Assembly (NCBI RefSeq): GCF_963678635.1
Contig: NC_087064.1
Span: forward strand, 36,031,716-36,095,715
From: Symsagittifera roscoffensis
Taxonomy: Eukaryota > Xenacoelomorpha > Acoela > Convolutidae
Length of the DNA: 64,000 nucleotides
Direction: 5' to 3'
The position numbers were made by a program, and so were the translations under genes. The notes beneath the pieces are model-generated. The model had not been told where the DNA came from. It ran no database searches and was given only the letters and a program-made list of their open reading frames with translations. Below, in pieces: positions 1-9,355 of the stretch. The first letter of the stretch is position 1, and every line of letters begins with the position of its first letter.

Positions 1-1196
1 AATTCAGTTTTATTGGAAAAGTGCTTATCATACCATCAATTTTTTTTCAAAAAATACATTAGGCTTTTACCACCAGGGCCTTTTTATATTGGATGATCTT
101 TCATTTGGCGCCCTTACTTTGTGCTGCCTGTAAAAACTCGCCAGTGTTTTAGCTATTCGTTCGCCAAAGTCAGTACAGTAAAAGATCAAATTAGACGTGT
201 TGAGTATTACACGAGAAATTAGTTTTCNNNNNNNNNNNNNNNNNNNNNNNNNNNNNNNNNNNNNNNNNNNNNNNNNNNNNNNNNNNNNNNNNNNNNNNNN
301 NNNNNNNNNNNNNNNNNNNNNNNNNNNNNNNNNNNNNNNNNNNNNNNNNNNNNNNNNNNNNNNNNNNNNNNNNNNNNNNNNNNNNNNNNNNNNNNNNNNN
401 NNNNNNNNNNNNNNNNNNNNNNNNNNNTTAGTATACCATACAGAACGCTTTTTGACTTTACCAACTTTAAAGCTTTTTCCGAATGATGTTTTTCGTTCAA
501 GTTTTTGGTTTCTAACAGATTTGCAAAGATTTGCAATCAAGAGTTTTTAGAGGAAAACTAGCGGGGCTACAGATGAAAAGCTGTAATATCAGCTGATTTT
601 CGTTTACACGCAAAGTCACGAATCACATGTTCGATCTGCTTATTTTATCAGAAAAACCTTGTTGTTCCGACTTTCGGTACGAAAGTAACGGGATATTTGT
701 GCTCGGGGAGGGTTTTTTTTTCTTCAGACAAATTTCGACTTTTTAACTAGCCATTTTTGACGGATTTTTTTTATATCATTCAAAAGGTATTGTTGTCCTG
801 AGCTCAAATTTGAAAAGATATTTTACCTGTGATCATTTTTCGTGAAGTTATGAGGGTTTACAGATTGCCATTATGACCAATTTGGGACAATTAAAGCGCG
901 ATATAATTTGCGCTATTAACGTGTAAGCGGAGATTAAATCGTTCCAAATTGGTTGAACGAAGCTTATTTGCCATAATTGATTTGTTACAAGGAACGAAAT
1001 CTATCTTTTTATACTTTATATGGCGAGTGGGGGGATGATTTTCATAAAAAAATTTCGAATTTTAGAAAAAATAATTTTCATTTTATTTTATTTGTTTCAT
1101 TTATTTTTTTAAATGTTATTACTGCTCCATAAATCTTGAAAAGCAGTCGGAACATTCAGGGCTTCGCCCTGATACGAGCAGTCTTGTTTAGTTTAC
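1..1196. other. Left flank, no gene recognised; contains an assembly gap
   Basis: AT-rich sequence with no coding stretch I can support. Positions 228-427 are exactly 200 Ns, which looks like a gap of conventional rather than measured length, so open frames crossing it are meaningless. A small perfect hairpin (CAGGGC, loop TTC, GCCCTG) lies at 1157-1171, 25 bases before the first LTR, and may be the edge of an older repeat. The remainder shows homopolymer-rich non-coding sequence only. Confidence 0.6.
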
Positions 1197-1606
1197 TGAG
1201 TTAGGACCGAGTTGGTTAACTCATAGAGTAATTTCGGATAGGGTACACCGTCTGCTCGTCACGCTATCTTATTTTCGGCCGGATAGATTCGTGCAACTTC
1301 TTAGTCTAATACCGATCCTAATCTTACTCTTATACTATCTAGTCTCAGGTTGTTTAACTAGTCTCTGCTAGGCTCAATAGATCTAGGGTATACTGGTTTA
1401 TTGCGGCTGCTGAAGTGCTCGGGAGAGTCCAACTAATTTCTAAGTTCAATTCAAATCTCTCTGGTGCTGAAATTACAAGTAACTTCAGCACTTACAAATA
1501 AGTGGGTTGTTAGTTAGATGGATCATGATTGGTTAATATTAAATACTTTACATTGGTAAAATATCTAAATTATCCAATCATAAAATGTAGTCTAGATCAG
1601 GTTCCA
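1197..1606 (-). repeat. 3' LTR of the 18.9-kb element
   Basis: Begins TGAGTTAGG and ends AGGTTCCA on the plus strand; identical to 19702-20111 except at position 1447. In the element's sense (minus strand) it contains an AATAAA at 1402-1397, a plausible polyadenylation signal, and CCAAT-like ATTGG motifs. An 8-bp inverted repeat, GTGCTGAA at 1464-1471 and TTCAGCAC at 1484-1491, can form a stem-loop in the transcript. Confidence 0.93.
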
Positions 1607-3220
1607 CCCATCCGGGTTTTACAGAGTTTTTTAGAATAGTTCTTCTGCAATTCGAAGGATGGATGATGGACGTTGGTGTTTGGCGAACATCTTATTTCTT
1701 CTGTTTCCTCTTTGTTAAAGAAGTTCCAGGAAGCTGGAGTTAGAGACATAAGACGTTGTGTCTTCTAGTGACAACGACTAAGTCTTTGCAACAAACTCAA
1801 ATCTGATTTCAGAATGGTTTGCTATGTCAGGTTTTTCTGTTCTGCGTGGAGAACTTCTTTTGTGTCTGATCTAATTTGGGAATGGCGTGGAGATTGTGCG
1901 TGGGGGGGATGCCTGGTTACTCGGATCTGTACGTATACTTGAACATCGAGGTGGTCATTGGTCTAGTTCAATGAAGTCCTTTTCTGCGAAGTCAAGTCGT
2001 ACTCTAAATCCTTTGAGTTGTGATTGTGAGTGGCATATCGATTGTGGTTGGCCATTCTCTCTCGAGTGTAGTGGGGTCGTTTTGTCTTTAGATGTTCGTC
2101 CTTGGTGTTGTATTCTGATCTATGTATTGCATAATGTAATTTACATTTTATAAAACATTTATTAGTTTAATATTTTTTAATTATGATTTTAGTTAGTTGT
2201 TTTCACAAAAGCTTTGTGTTTTAGTTCGGTTATTTTGAAGAGTTACTCACACTTGAGTAGCTCTTATTAAAAATAGAGGTGTGGTCACAAAGCGTGGATG
2301 TAGCGCGGTGGGTTAGGCCGGCTATAGAGCATGCTCAGGACGTCCTTCCTGGTGGGTTAGGCCAGGAGTGGGAGTATGATTTCATGCGGTTTTTGTGAGG
2401 GGTCCTGTTATGTGACAACGTTTTATGTTGGGTTTGTTGTGGTTTTTCTTATGTCTTGTTGGTTATGTCCTTTTTCCAAAAAGCAAATTGTTCGTGGTAT
2501 GGGTTTGTCTTTCGATTTTTTTGTGTTTTATTATTTCTTTCTTAGACTTTATAATAGTCTTCAAAAGAATAAATTATCCAGTTTTAAACTGGGTTAATCC
2601 GGTTTGGGTACCGTTGGTTTCCTTTTCTTAGTCATGCTGTTATTCTATGATTTGTGGTATTTAGTAAGCTGCGTTGGTTAGTTTTGTTTAGTATATGATT
2701 CCTTTCCAACCGGGTTAAAGGAAAGTTTGAAACATGTTATTATATGTTAGAGTTGTTGAGTGTGAAAACTTGAAACTGAAATTCATTATTTTAAACAATT
2801 CTTCGTGGGCGAGCTGTGCGAGTGTGGATAGAATTTCTGTGCGAATGAATGAGAATATCAAAAGGTTAGTACTGCATTTGCATTTTATTAATTTACTGCA
2901 TAGAATTTGGAAATTTACTGCTAGTTATGGGGGAATTTTAAGTTACAAATTTTCATCATAATGAGATTTACTGCTTGTGGGGAAAATTTTAGAAATGAAT
3001 TTACTGCATTGGTATTAAATTTATAAAATTATAAGTGTAAGAGATTAATAGAAATGTTGAAATCTGTTTGATGAAATTTGCGATCTTTATTTGTCTTTTG
3101 TGGTTTATGTAGGTGATCGTCGGATGAAGGCCAAAAATCTAAAGAAAACATGAATAAAGTATGGTGAGTTTTTTAATATTTTAATTAGTTAGTAATATTC
3201 ATTTAATTCATACTTACCTG
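1607..3220 (-). other. 3' non-coding region of the element (about 1.6 kb)
   Basis: Lies between the last minus-strand ORF and the 3' LTR. No minus-strand ORF of useful length is present; the short plus-strand frames here are antisense and have no protein-like features. A 13-base direct repeat, GGTGGGTTAGGCC, occurs at 2307-2319 and 2351-2363, and the second copy sits in a small CCTGG/CCAGG stem (2348-2366). A weak purine run (GGATGGG, minus strand) abuts the LTR at 1607-1613 where a polypurine tract is expected, but it is interrupted by a T. Confidence 0.6.
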
Positions 3221-5026
3221 TTAGTCGTCGGGGAAAAAACCGTGGGGGAAGATGTCGTGAATTAGTTCTGAAGTTGTTAGTAGTTTAGCTAAGATGCGGA
3301 TGATATTTTTAGTCTGAAGCAGTGGCCAAAGCAATTGAAGTGCCTTAATAGTGGTTAGTTCTTCAGTGCCAACTGCAAACTCATAAGGTGTGTTTTGGAT
3401 TAGATTATATAATTTGTGATTGAATTTAGTGTTGTGGATGAATTCTAAAATTGGGATTTCTATAGGTTGTACAAACTCGTGCGGGATAAGGAAGGGTCGG
3501 GATTCTTCGGCGTTGAAGGTCTTGGTGATGGGACAGAAGATGTACATTTGGGTTATGGGATCATAATTGCGAAGAATACCATGAAGGTTAGTATCTTTAA
3601 TGCAATATGTGAAATTTAGGAAAAATGGTGAAGTGTATTTGGAATTAATGAATTGAAAGCGATGGTGTGGTTGTCTAGAGGGTGTGTGTAGGTCAAAGTG
3701 ATTTTGGATGAAGCGATAATAACTATATGTGTGGGTTTGTTTAGTGCGCAACATAATATCGTGTGAGCAGTGTAAATCTCTTTCGTGTGGTGCAAGGAAA
3801 TGAAAGGTTAGTGAAAATATTTGGAAGCGTTCTTTAAAACTTTCGTATGCTTGTGTGTCTGTTAGTGCTTCCGAAATAATGTGATCAAACTTTCGGTCGA
3901 AGATGTTTAGTGTAAATATATATGGTGTCTTGATGAAAAATTTCTCGGTAATTTGTGGATTAGCGAAGCGATCGTCGTCTAAGAATTGATCTTGGTTAGC
4001 TCTGATGATGTTGTGATCATAGTATTCGAGTGTATATTCGTTAGCTCTAGGTGCAGTGTGTGTTTTTAGTGATTTTTTATATCCAACGTAAGTAAATTGT
4101 CTAGCGGTTAGTGGTGTAGTGAGTCGATATAGCATGTCCGTATTTCGCTCTATATCGATGTGAGTGTTAGATAAAGGTAAGCAAAGAGGGTTAGTAAAAT
4201 GATAATATGAGGTCCAAGAGAGAGTGGGCATTAAAACGTATTCATCTACAAAGTTGCGTGTTTCGTTAGTGTCGTGGGGGGTGTTTAAGGTGTATTGTGG
4301 GAATGAGGGTAAGGTGATGGCTAAAAATTCTTTTGTGTTAGTATGCTTGGGGTGGTTGATGTATTCACGGGCTGTTCCTGGTTTTGCTGGGAAAGGATGG
4401 TTGGGGAACTTTCTTTTAAAAGTGCGGTAAGCTCTATTAGTGTTGAGTGAAGATTCAGTTGATGTGGATGATGGTGCTAATGATTCAGTATAATTTGAAG
4501 AGGGTGTAGGGGTAGGGGGGTTGGATGAATTTATTGTGGAGGAGATTTGGTTTATGGTTGGGGTATTAAGGTGGTAGGGTTGTTGTTGAAGGGTAATAAA
4601 ATTATCTAGCTCTGGGGAGATTCGGGGGGTGTCTGGAGAATGAGATGATTGGTCAGAATGGTATGAGGAGTAGGTTGGGGTAACTCGGGAAGCATAAGAG
4701 GGTGTGGGAGTGATTGGGTCAGGGTTATTGGATAATATGGGTTGAAAAGGGGGTTGAGAAAATTTAGAAGAGTTATGAAAATTATTGGATGGGGATGGTT
4801 CTGAGTCGGCAAATTCATCGGGGGTTTCAATATTCGGGTTATTGAGTTGTGAGATGGAATATAAAACTGAGATGTGTGAATTAGTGTCAGAATTCATGCC
4901 TGATGTTACATTACTAGATGGAAAATCGGGTGGCGGAAAAGCAAAAAGTGGTATTATTGGGATTGGAGAGGTAAGATTGGTTGGGTGGGAATTTGATCGG
5001 TGTAGTGATCCAAGTTGGCGGCTCAT
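3221..5026 (-). CDS. 601-aa protein of unknown function, last ORF of the element
   Basis: I do not recognise this protein. Residues 1 to about 200 are strongly enriched in Ser, Pro, Thr and Asn and look disordered. Residues from about 205 to the end look like a folded domain rich in Phe, Tyr, His and Ile, with few cysteines and no signal peptide or convincing membrane segment. It starts with an ATG whose bases overlap the TGA stop of the env-like ORF (ATGA at 5026-5023), so its translation may be coupled to that ORF or depend on a spliced mRNA. It is complete, ending about 1.6 kb before the 3' LTR. Possible roles such as tegument-like, matrix-like or regulatory protein are speculation; nothing in the sequence decides between them. 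Confidence 0.8.
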   Translation of the reverse strand: MSRQLGSLHRSNSHPTNLTSPIPIIPLFAFPPPDFPSSNVTSGMNSDTNSHISVLYSISQLNNPNIETPDEFADSEPSPSNNFHNSSKFSQPPFQPILSNNPDPITPTPSYASRVTPTYSSYHSDQSSHSPDTPRISPELDNFITLQQQPYHLNTPTINQISSTINSSNPPTPTPSSNYTESLAPSSTSTESSLNTNRAYRTFKRKFPNHPFPAKPGTAREYINHPKHTNTKEFLAITLPSFPQYTLNTPHDTNETRNFVDEYVLMPTLSWTSYYHFTNPLCLPLSNTHIDIERNTDMLYRLTTPLTARQFTYVGYKKSLKTHTAPRANEYTLEYYDHNIIRANQDQFLDDDRFANPQITEKFFIKTPYIFTLNIFDRKFDHIISEALTDTQAYESFKERFQIFSLTFHFLAPHERDLHCSHDIMLRTKQTHTYSYYRFIQNHFDLHTPSRQPHHRFQFINSKYTSPFFLNFTYCIKDTNLHGILRNYDPITQMYIFCPITKTFNAEESRPFLIPHEFVQPIEIPILEFIHNTKFNHKLYNLIQNTPYEFAVGTEELTTIKALQLLWPLLQTKNIIRILAKLLTTSELIHDIFPHGFFPDD

Positions 5027-7638
5027 CGTGGGCTAAAAAAATGATTATTTTGAGACTGAAAAGCGGTGGTATGGGGTTGTTCAATAATTTGTTCATAAGT
5101 ATTTTGATCTTGTGACTGGTGTGTCATTATATGTTGGATGGGACTTTGTGATGTGGTGAGTCGAAAATTTGGATTATGTGTGATGGCTAAATTTCGAAAA
5201 TTTCGTGGGACTAGGGATAGTGGATGGTTATTTGGTAGGGGTGGTAATTGTGGTGCCGTTGGCGTTATGTCTACATTGTTATGTTCTTCGTCGTATGTAT
5301 TTTGTCGTGTTGCTATTTTTGTGTTATATTCTTTTATTTGTGCGTCTAAAAGAATTTTGTTTATAGATATAGAAAAGATTCCAAAAAATCCTGCAAAGAG
5401 TATGCGTGCTACGCTTGCTTGTCTGTTTACTTGTGTGTGTATAGCACATGTGTTGTAGATTCCTTTTAAAAGTGAGAAAAGAAATCCAATAAAGTTAAAC
5501 ATTGCGTATAAAATAGTCAATTTTTCTAAGATGTAGTAGGGCCATCCTAGAAAATCGAGGATCTCATTTTTGAGTGTAACAAAGCTAAAAATGTTAATTG
5601 GTGATATATCTTGGGGACGGTATTTTTCACCGTTTAGATATATATAATCTTTAATGTCTTTAAAATATCCGCTATAGTCTTGCGTGTAGATATCGGCAAA
5701 TCCTGCGGTTTCTGCAAGTTTGCGTAAATTTTGGTCTATTGATTGTCTTTGTATAGTGTCCATTTGTGTTAATAATTCTTGGAATTGTTGTGTTCTAATG
5801 TGATGTTGAATATCTGATTTTGAATAGATTCCTATTGATTGTAAGTCTATATTTGGGTTTCGAGCAATAGCGCGAATGCTTTCTGGTGAAAATTTTTTGA
5901 GTGATTGCATTAATGTGGGATATGGAGTGAGAAGATAATATTTATTTTCATCAGGGTTTAGTTGTACTACATTGTGGCTGTTTTCTGATCCACATGGGAC
6001 TGCGGTATCCCAGAAATAGGTTCTTCGTGAAAGTGTATCCACGAAATGTACTTTATTCTTATAAAAGATAGGGATTCTTTTATAACATCGTTTATCTTCA
6101 AAAACGTATAGTGGTGATACTTTTTTAGTACAAGTATAAAACCATAAGATGTTTCCTTCATAGTGTAAAAAATTTGATCTATTTCCAGATAATAAGTATC
6201 CTGCATAGGGTATTTTTAATACTGCTAGTGCAAGTGATTGTAATATTTGTGTTCGTTCTAATTCGCATAGTTGGTGTAGTGTTTCTAATTCGGAGAGTGA
6301 CATTTCTTGAAAAATTCGGCTAATTGTATAATCTAGTTTCATATCTAAATGAATATCATAGTGGATATTACCGAAATATGTAGTATTCATTAGTGATAAT
6401 TCTTGTAAGCGTGTGCTTCTGGTGTCATGGGGTTTTAGATGTCCACCAGGTTGTCCGTTGCGTTTTTCAAAATTAACTGGTATATAGGATCCTTCGTTTG
6501 GAGGATGACCTGTGGCATATGGGTCGATTTTTACTTTTCCAGTGGTCATGTCGAATCCTTTTTCGTATTCAACTAATATTTCAGAGTATTGAGTTCTGTG
6601 AAGTGGATTCCTGTATTTACATGCAAGTTCTGTTTCTTGATATATTTGAAAACGTGTCAATTTATTTTCTATATTGTCTATGTTTCTAAAATTAGAACTT
6701 AGTTTTCGTGATGGATGGACTTGTTCATATGGAATTGATTGTATAAAATATTTTTCGTGAAATTTTATCATACGAGCGTGTATTTTTGCTACTTGAAATG
6801 TTGTACATGTATCTTCGGGGAACCAAACAATGGTTGCTTGTGTTCTCGTTGTAGGGTCGCAATAACCTTGATCATTTTTACAAGGTAATCGGATTCCTTG
6901 ATAGATCATTGTATTATCTGATAAATCTCGTGTTAGTTGTATTTTTTCGAGTTGTATTTTCCAATCGAAAAACATTATTTCTTGGTATCCTTTATTTTTT
7001 GTGTCTGCTTTGCAGTTTGATGGGTTATTTATACCAATGTGTGGTATCCAATGTTTATCGTGTAGGTCATAGGTTAATCGTCCGTGTGCGCCGTTATATG
7101 GGTATTTTTCGTCTAGTTTTATATGTCCTTGGTGTCTTTCAAGTTGTGATTGATGTACAGAGTCTGAAAAAACTTGAAAATTAACTAACTTTCTTGCGGA
7201 GTTTTTATTTTGTGTGATGTTTAGTCTAAGTAATTCACTTTTACAATCGTCGGGATTGAGATGTAAAAGACGTTCTATATTACTCTGATAGAATGATTCA
7301 TGGTCAAGTCGGTTTTTGTTTCCGTTCGAGACTTGTGAACAATGTACTTTCTTTTCGGAAAATGTTGCTGTGAATTTATAACCTGTAACTGTTGTTGCTC
7401 GGGCTTTTGAATAGAGTGTTGCTATTACATCTGTGGTTTCTATAGCTTGTGGTTCTGTTTCACATTGTGATACTTGATTTATTGCATATTTATGTAGTGT
7501 TTTTTGTTCATTTTCTTCACAATCGTAATGTGTTACTAATAAATCTTGTGGTCCTGTACGAGGAGAAGGGTTTATGTTTTGATTTGAGATTACTAGAAAA
7601 AGGAGTTGGAGAAAAATTAATAATTTTAGAATATACAT
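5023..7638 (-). CDS. env: Envelope-like membrane glycoprotein, 871 aa
   Basis: Occupies the env position downstream of pol in an LTR element. Residues 1-18 are a hydrophobic signal-peptide-like N-terminus (MYILKLLIFLQLLFLVIS). A large, cysteine-containing ectodomain follows, with N-glycosylation-type sequons such as NIT, NTT and NRS. Hydrophobic stretches lie near residues 705-727 and 745-766, then a polar tail of about 100 residues, as expected of a type I or twice-hydrophobic viral glycoprotein. I see no obvious furin site placed next to a fusion peptide and cannot assign a fusion-protein class from sequence alone. Its start overlaps the preceding ATG-less ORF by 13 nt, and its TGA overlaps the next ATG by ATGA. 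In related env-bearing elements such proteins allow extracellular particles; for this one that is inference. The frame is uninterrupted. Confidence 0.75.
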   Translation of the reverse strand: MYILKLLIFLQLLFLVISNQNINPSPRTGPQDLLVTHYDCEENEQKTLHKYAINQVSQCETEPQAIETTDVIATLYSKARATTVTGYKFTATFSEKKVHCSQVSNGNKNRLDHESFYQSNIERLLHLNPDDCKSELLRLNITQNKNSARKLVNFQVFSDSVHQSQLERHQGHIKLDEKYPYNGAHGRLTYDLHDKHWIPHIGINNPSNCKADTKNKGYQEIMFFDWKIQLEKIQLTRDLSDNTMIYQGIRLPCKNDQGYCDPTTRTQATIVWFPEDTCTTFQVAKIHARMIKFHEKYFIQSIPYEQVHPSRKLSSNFRNIDNIENKLTRFQIYQETELACKYRNPLHRTQYSEILVEYEKGFDMTTGKVKIDPYATGHPPNEGSYIPVNFEKRNGQPGGHLKPHDTRSTRLQELSLMNTTYFGNIHYDIHLDMKLDYTISRIFQEMSLSELETLHQLCELERTQILQSLALAVLKIPYAGYLLSGNRSNFLHYEGNILWFYTCTKKVSPLYVFEDKRCYKRIPIFYKNKVHFVDTLSRRTYFWDTAVPCGSENSHNVVQLNPDENKYYLLTPYPTLMQSLKKFSPESIRAIARNPNIDLQSIGIYSKSDIQHHIRTQQFQELLTQMDTIQRQSIDQNLRKLAETAGFADIYTQDYSGYFKDIKDYIYLNGEKYRPQDISPINIFSFVTLKNEILDFLGWPYYILEKLTILYAMFNFIGFLFSLLKGIYNTCAIHTQVNRQASVARILFAGFFGIFSISINKILLDAQIKEYNTKIATRQNTYDEEHNNVDITPTAPQLPPLPNNHPLSLVPRNFRNLAITHNPNFRLTTSQSPIQHIMTHQSQDQNTYEQIIEQPHTTAFQSQNNHFFSPR

Positions 7639-8762
7639 GTGTATGATAATCCTGAGTATGGATTATAAAATGTAATGTAGCCAATTGTGTTTTTGGTATA
7701 TCTGTCGTATTTGTATATTACTTCAGTAGTTATAAACGATGGTGGTAGTGATTGAGCTGTTATGTTAGGTGGATTTAATGGGTAGGGATGTTGGGTAATA
7801 TTATTTAATTTAACTGTGATTTCAAACTTTAATTGTAAACTGTTTTGTTGGAGTATTTGAATATTGTGATCACGGATATCGTTGTGAATATCTTGGCGAT
7901 ATTGTAATCTATTAAGTGCCCAGTTATGAAGGCGGTTACTTTCTTGACGTTGTCCAAATAATGGTGGAGGTGCTGTAAATGTATTCCAATCTAGTCTTAA
8001 AGGAATATTTATTGATGATTGTTCTCGATATCTGGCGTCGAGATTATTTGGAAAATTTAAGTTAAAAGGTGGTGGTGAAATCTGGCTTATTGATGGTGTT
8101 GATGGTAGTGATAATGTTTCTGGTAGTGATGAGGATGTTGTTGTATCCGTAGAAATATCTATTGGATTATTGACTAAATTTAATTCACCTTGTGTAAATG
8201 AATGTGTTGTCCAATATGGTAGTCGTGATGCCTGGTTTGGGGGGTTGAAGGGATTTTCACGTATTTGTTCAGATGTTGGTGTTGAACCTAAGTAATCTGA
8301 TGGTAGGCTTGAGGTGCTACGTTGTGAAAGAAGCGTAGGGGTTTCTGGTAATATACCAATGGGGTTTTCTGGAGTGTTTTGTGATGGGGATTGAGGTATA
8401 TCAAAATGAACTCGGGGAGTTTGAAAATTTCTGTTTCGTCGAGGATGTATAATTTGTCTATTTATTTCGACTGTATTTTGGTTTTGACTAGGATTTCTTA
8501 TTCTACTTAGTTCTTGTGGTAGTGTTGGGTATAGGTTATATGTTGGTTCGCTTAGAGGTGCTTGTCGTTGAACTGGTTCTAGTGGTTCTGATAAACGAGC
8601 ATGTCGTTCTTCAAAAGTGTATGGATTGTCTTGAAAAGAAATTCGTGTAGATGTTTGAGGATTTTGAGTAATTGAAGGTGGTGTTTGGTTATCTTGGGAT
8701 GATGTCGGTGAAGACTGACTTTGTGACTGTTGGGTAGCAATTTTTGATGGATTTTTGAATTG
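7626..8762 (-). CDS. 378-codon open frame lacking any ATG, upstream of the env-like gene
   Basis: Reading the minus strand codon by codon from just after a TAA at 8765-8763 gives an unbroken frame to TAA at 7628-7626. It contains no ATG and I saw no GTG, TTG or CTG codon in it either, so gene finders will miss it. The first 220 or so codons are rich in Pro, Ser, Thr, Gln and Asn. The C-terminal third looks folded, with stretches such as LHNWALNRLQYRQ and a run of beta-like segments ending in SGLSYTCIF. It overlaps the env-like start by 13 nt. Length, frame integrity and biased composition argue that it is a real coding exon reached by splicing, readthrough or non-AUG initiation. A candidate 3' splice site (pyrimidine-rich TTGCTACCCAACAG) occurs near its start at about 8730. 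Function unknown. Confidence 0.6.
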   Translation of the reverse strand, partial: QFKNPSKIATQQSQSQSSPTSSQDNQTPPSITQNPQTSTRISFQDNPYTFEERHARLSEPLEPVQRQAPLSEPTYNLYPTLPQELSRIRNPSQNQNTVEINRQIIHPRRNRNFQTPRVHFDIPQSPSQNTPENPIGILPETPTLLSQRSTSSLPSDYLGSTPTSEQIRENPFNPPNQASRLPYWTTHSFTQGELNLVNNPIDISTDTTTSSSLPETLSLPSTPSISQISPPPFNLNFPNNLDARYREQSSINIPLRLDWNTFTAPPPLFGQRQESNRLHNWALNRLQYRQDIHNDIRDHNIQILQQNSLQLKFEITVKLNNITQHPYPLNPPNITAQSLPPSFITTEVIYKYDRYTKNTIGYITFYNPYSGLSYTCIF

Positions 8763-8767
8763 TTACT

Positions 8768-8956
8768 TTAGTGGGAAGGTTTATGTTTATTATAATATTC
8801 TTCCAAAAAAAGAATTAGAAGGATTGTTGCTAGGGCAAATGTGAAGATTGCTTTCTTTATACATTTACATATTGTCAAAATGAGGGATGATAAAAATGTT
8901 ATGAAAATTACAAACAATAAAAAAATATCAGTTCTACTGAAAATTGTTCGTATCAT
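8768..8956 (-). CDS. Small hydrophobic protein, 62 aa, two predicted membrane segments
   Basis: Begins with ATG at 8956, in an ATGA overlap with the stop of the 76-aa ORF upstream. The protein has a hydrophobic segment near residues 10-29, a short Cys/Lys hinge (CKCIKK), a second hydrophobic segment near 35-51 and a charged tail ending KHKPSH. The helix-hinge-helix layout resembles small viral membrane or viroporin-like proteins, but no specific family is recognised. It ends 5 nt before the ATG-less frame opens. Confidence 0.5.
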   Translation of the reverse strand: MIRTIFSRTDIFLLFVIFITFLSSLILTICKCIKKAIFTFALATILLILFLEEYYNKHKPSH

Positions 8957-9183
8957 TTAGACAAGTTGTATAAATCGTACCTGTGGATATAATCAAGGGT
9001 TTTGGAAAGTTGGAGGAATAGTTCGAGTATAGTGTAGAAAATTAAAAAAATGTTACAAAAAATGATTAGGATTATTAGAAAAGATTCAAGTATATCAAAA
9101 AGAAATATTATAAAGGTTTCAAGTATTGTAAAAAAATGTTTAAAATTTATGAGTATTTGAGTAACTGATTGAGAGAAGAGCAT
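8953..9183 (-). CDS. Small hydrophobic protein, 76 aa
   Basis: ATG at 9183. The central residues from about 20 to 60 are almost entirely Ile, Leu and Phe with few charges, consistent with one long or two short membrane helices, followed by a polar tail. Its TGA overlaps the next ORF's ATG by ATGA. It overlaps the preceding ORF by 44 nt in another frame. AT-rich DNA produces hydrophobic frames by chance, so evidence rests on same-strand order and the precise overlaps. No homologous family recognised. Confidence 0.45.
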   Translation of the reverse strand: MLFSQSVTQILINFKHFFTILETFIIFLFDILESFLIILIIFCNIFLIFYTILELFLQLSKTLDYIHRYDLYNLSK

Positions 9184-9313
9184 TTAAGAAATGATCTCTT
9201 GGTCGAATATTTTTTTTCTGTTCGAGGCGATTTTCTAGTGTGGTCGGATTATTTATTAGTTTTTTTGACAAGTGGGTTGAGTTTTGTAAAAAATTGTTGG
9301 GGGCAATTTTCAT
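9140..9313 (-). CDS. Small hydrophilic ORF, 57 aa
   Basis: The frame could start at a TTG at 9355, but the first ATG is at 9313, giving MKIAPNNFLQ... and 57 residues; I prefer the ATG. The protein is polar and basic, rich in Asn, Lys and Arg, with no signal or membrane segment. It is the first of the overlapping cluster downstream of pol (44-nt overlap with the 76-aa ORF). Short length makes this uncertain. Confidence 0.3.
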   Translation of the reverse strand: MKIAPNNFLQNSTHLSKKLINNPTTLENRLEQKKNIRPRDHFLNALLSISYSNTHKF

Positions 9314-9355
9314 GGTGACTGGGAGGTCGTCTTTTTCTTTATTTTTGTTTGTCAA

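Noticed and set aside
67-550. Open frames spanning the N run
   Set aside because: The middle of each is 200 Ns translated as unknown residues; the real parts are short and show no protein features.
1191-1206. Target-site duplication around the 18.9-kb element
   Set aside because: I compared several possible boundary shifts at both LTR edges and found no matching 4-6 bp pair.
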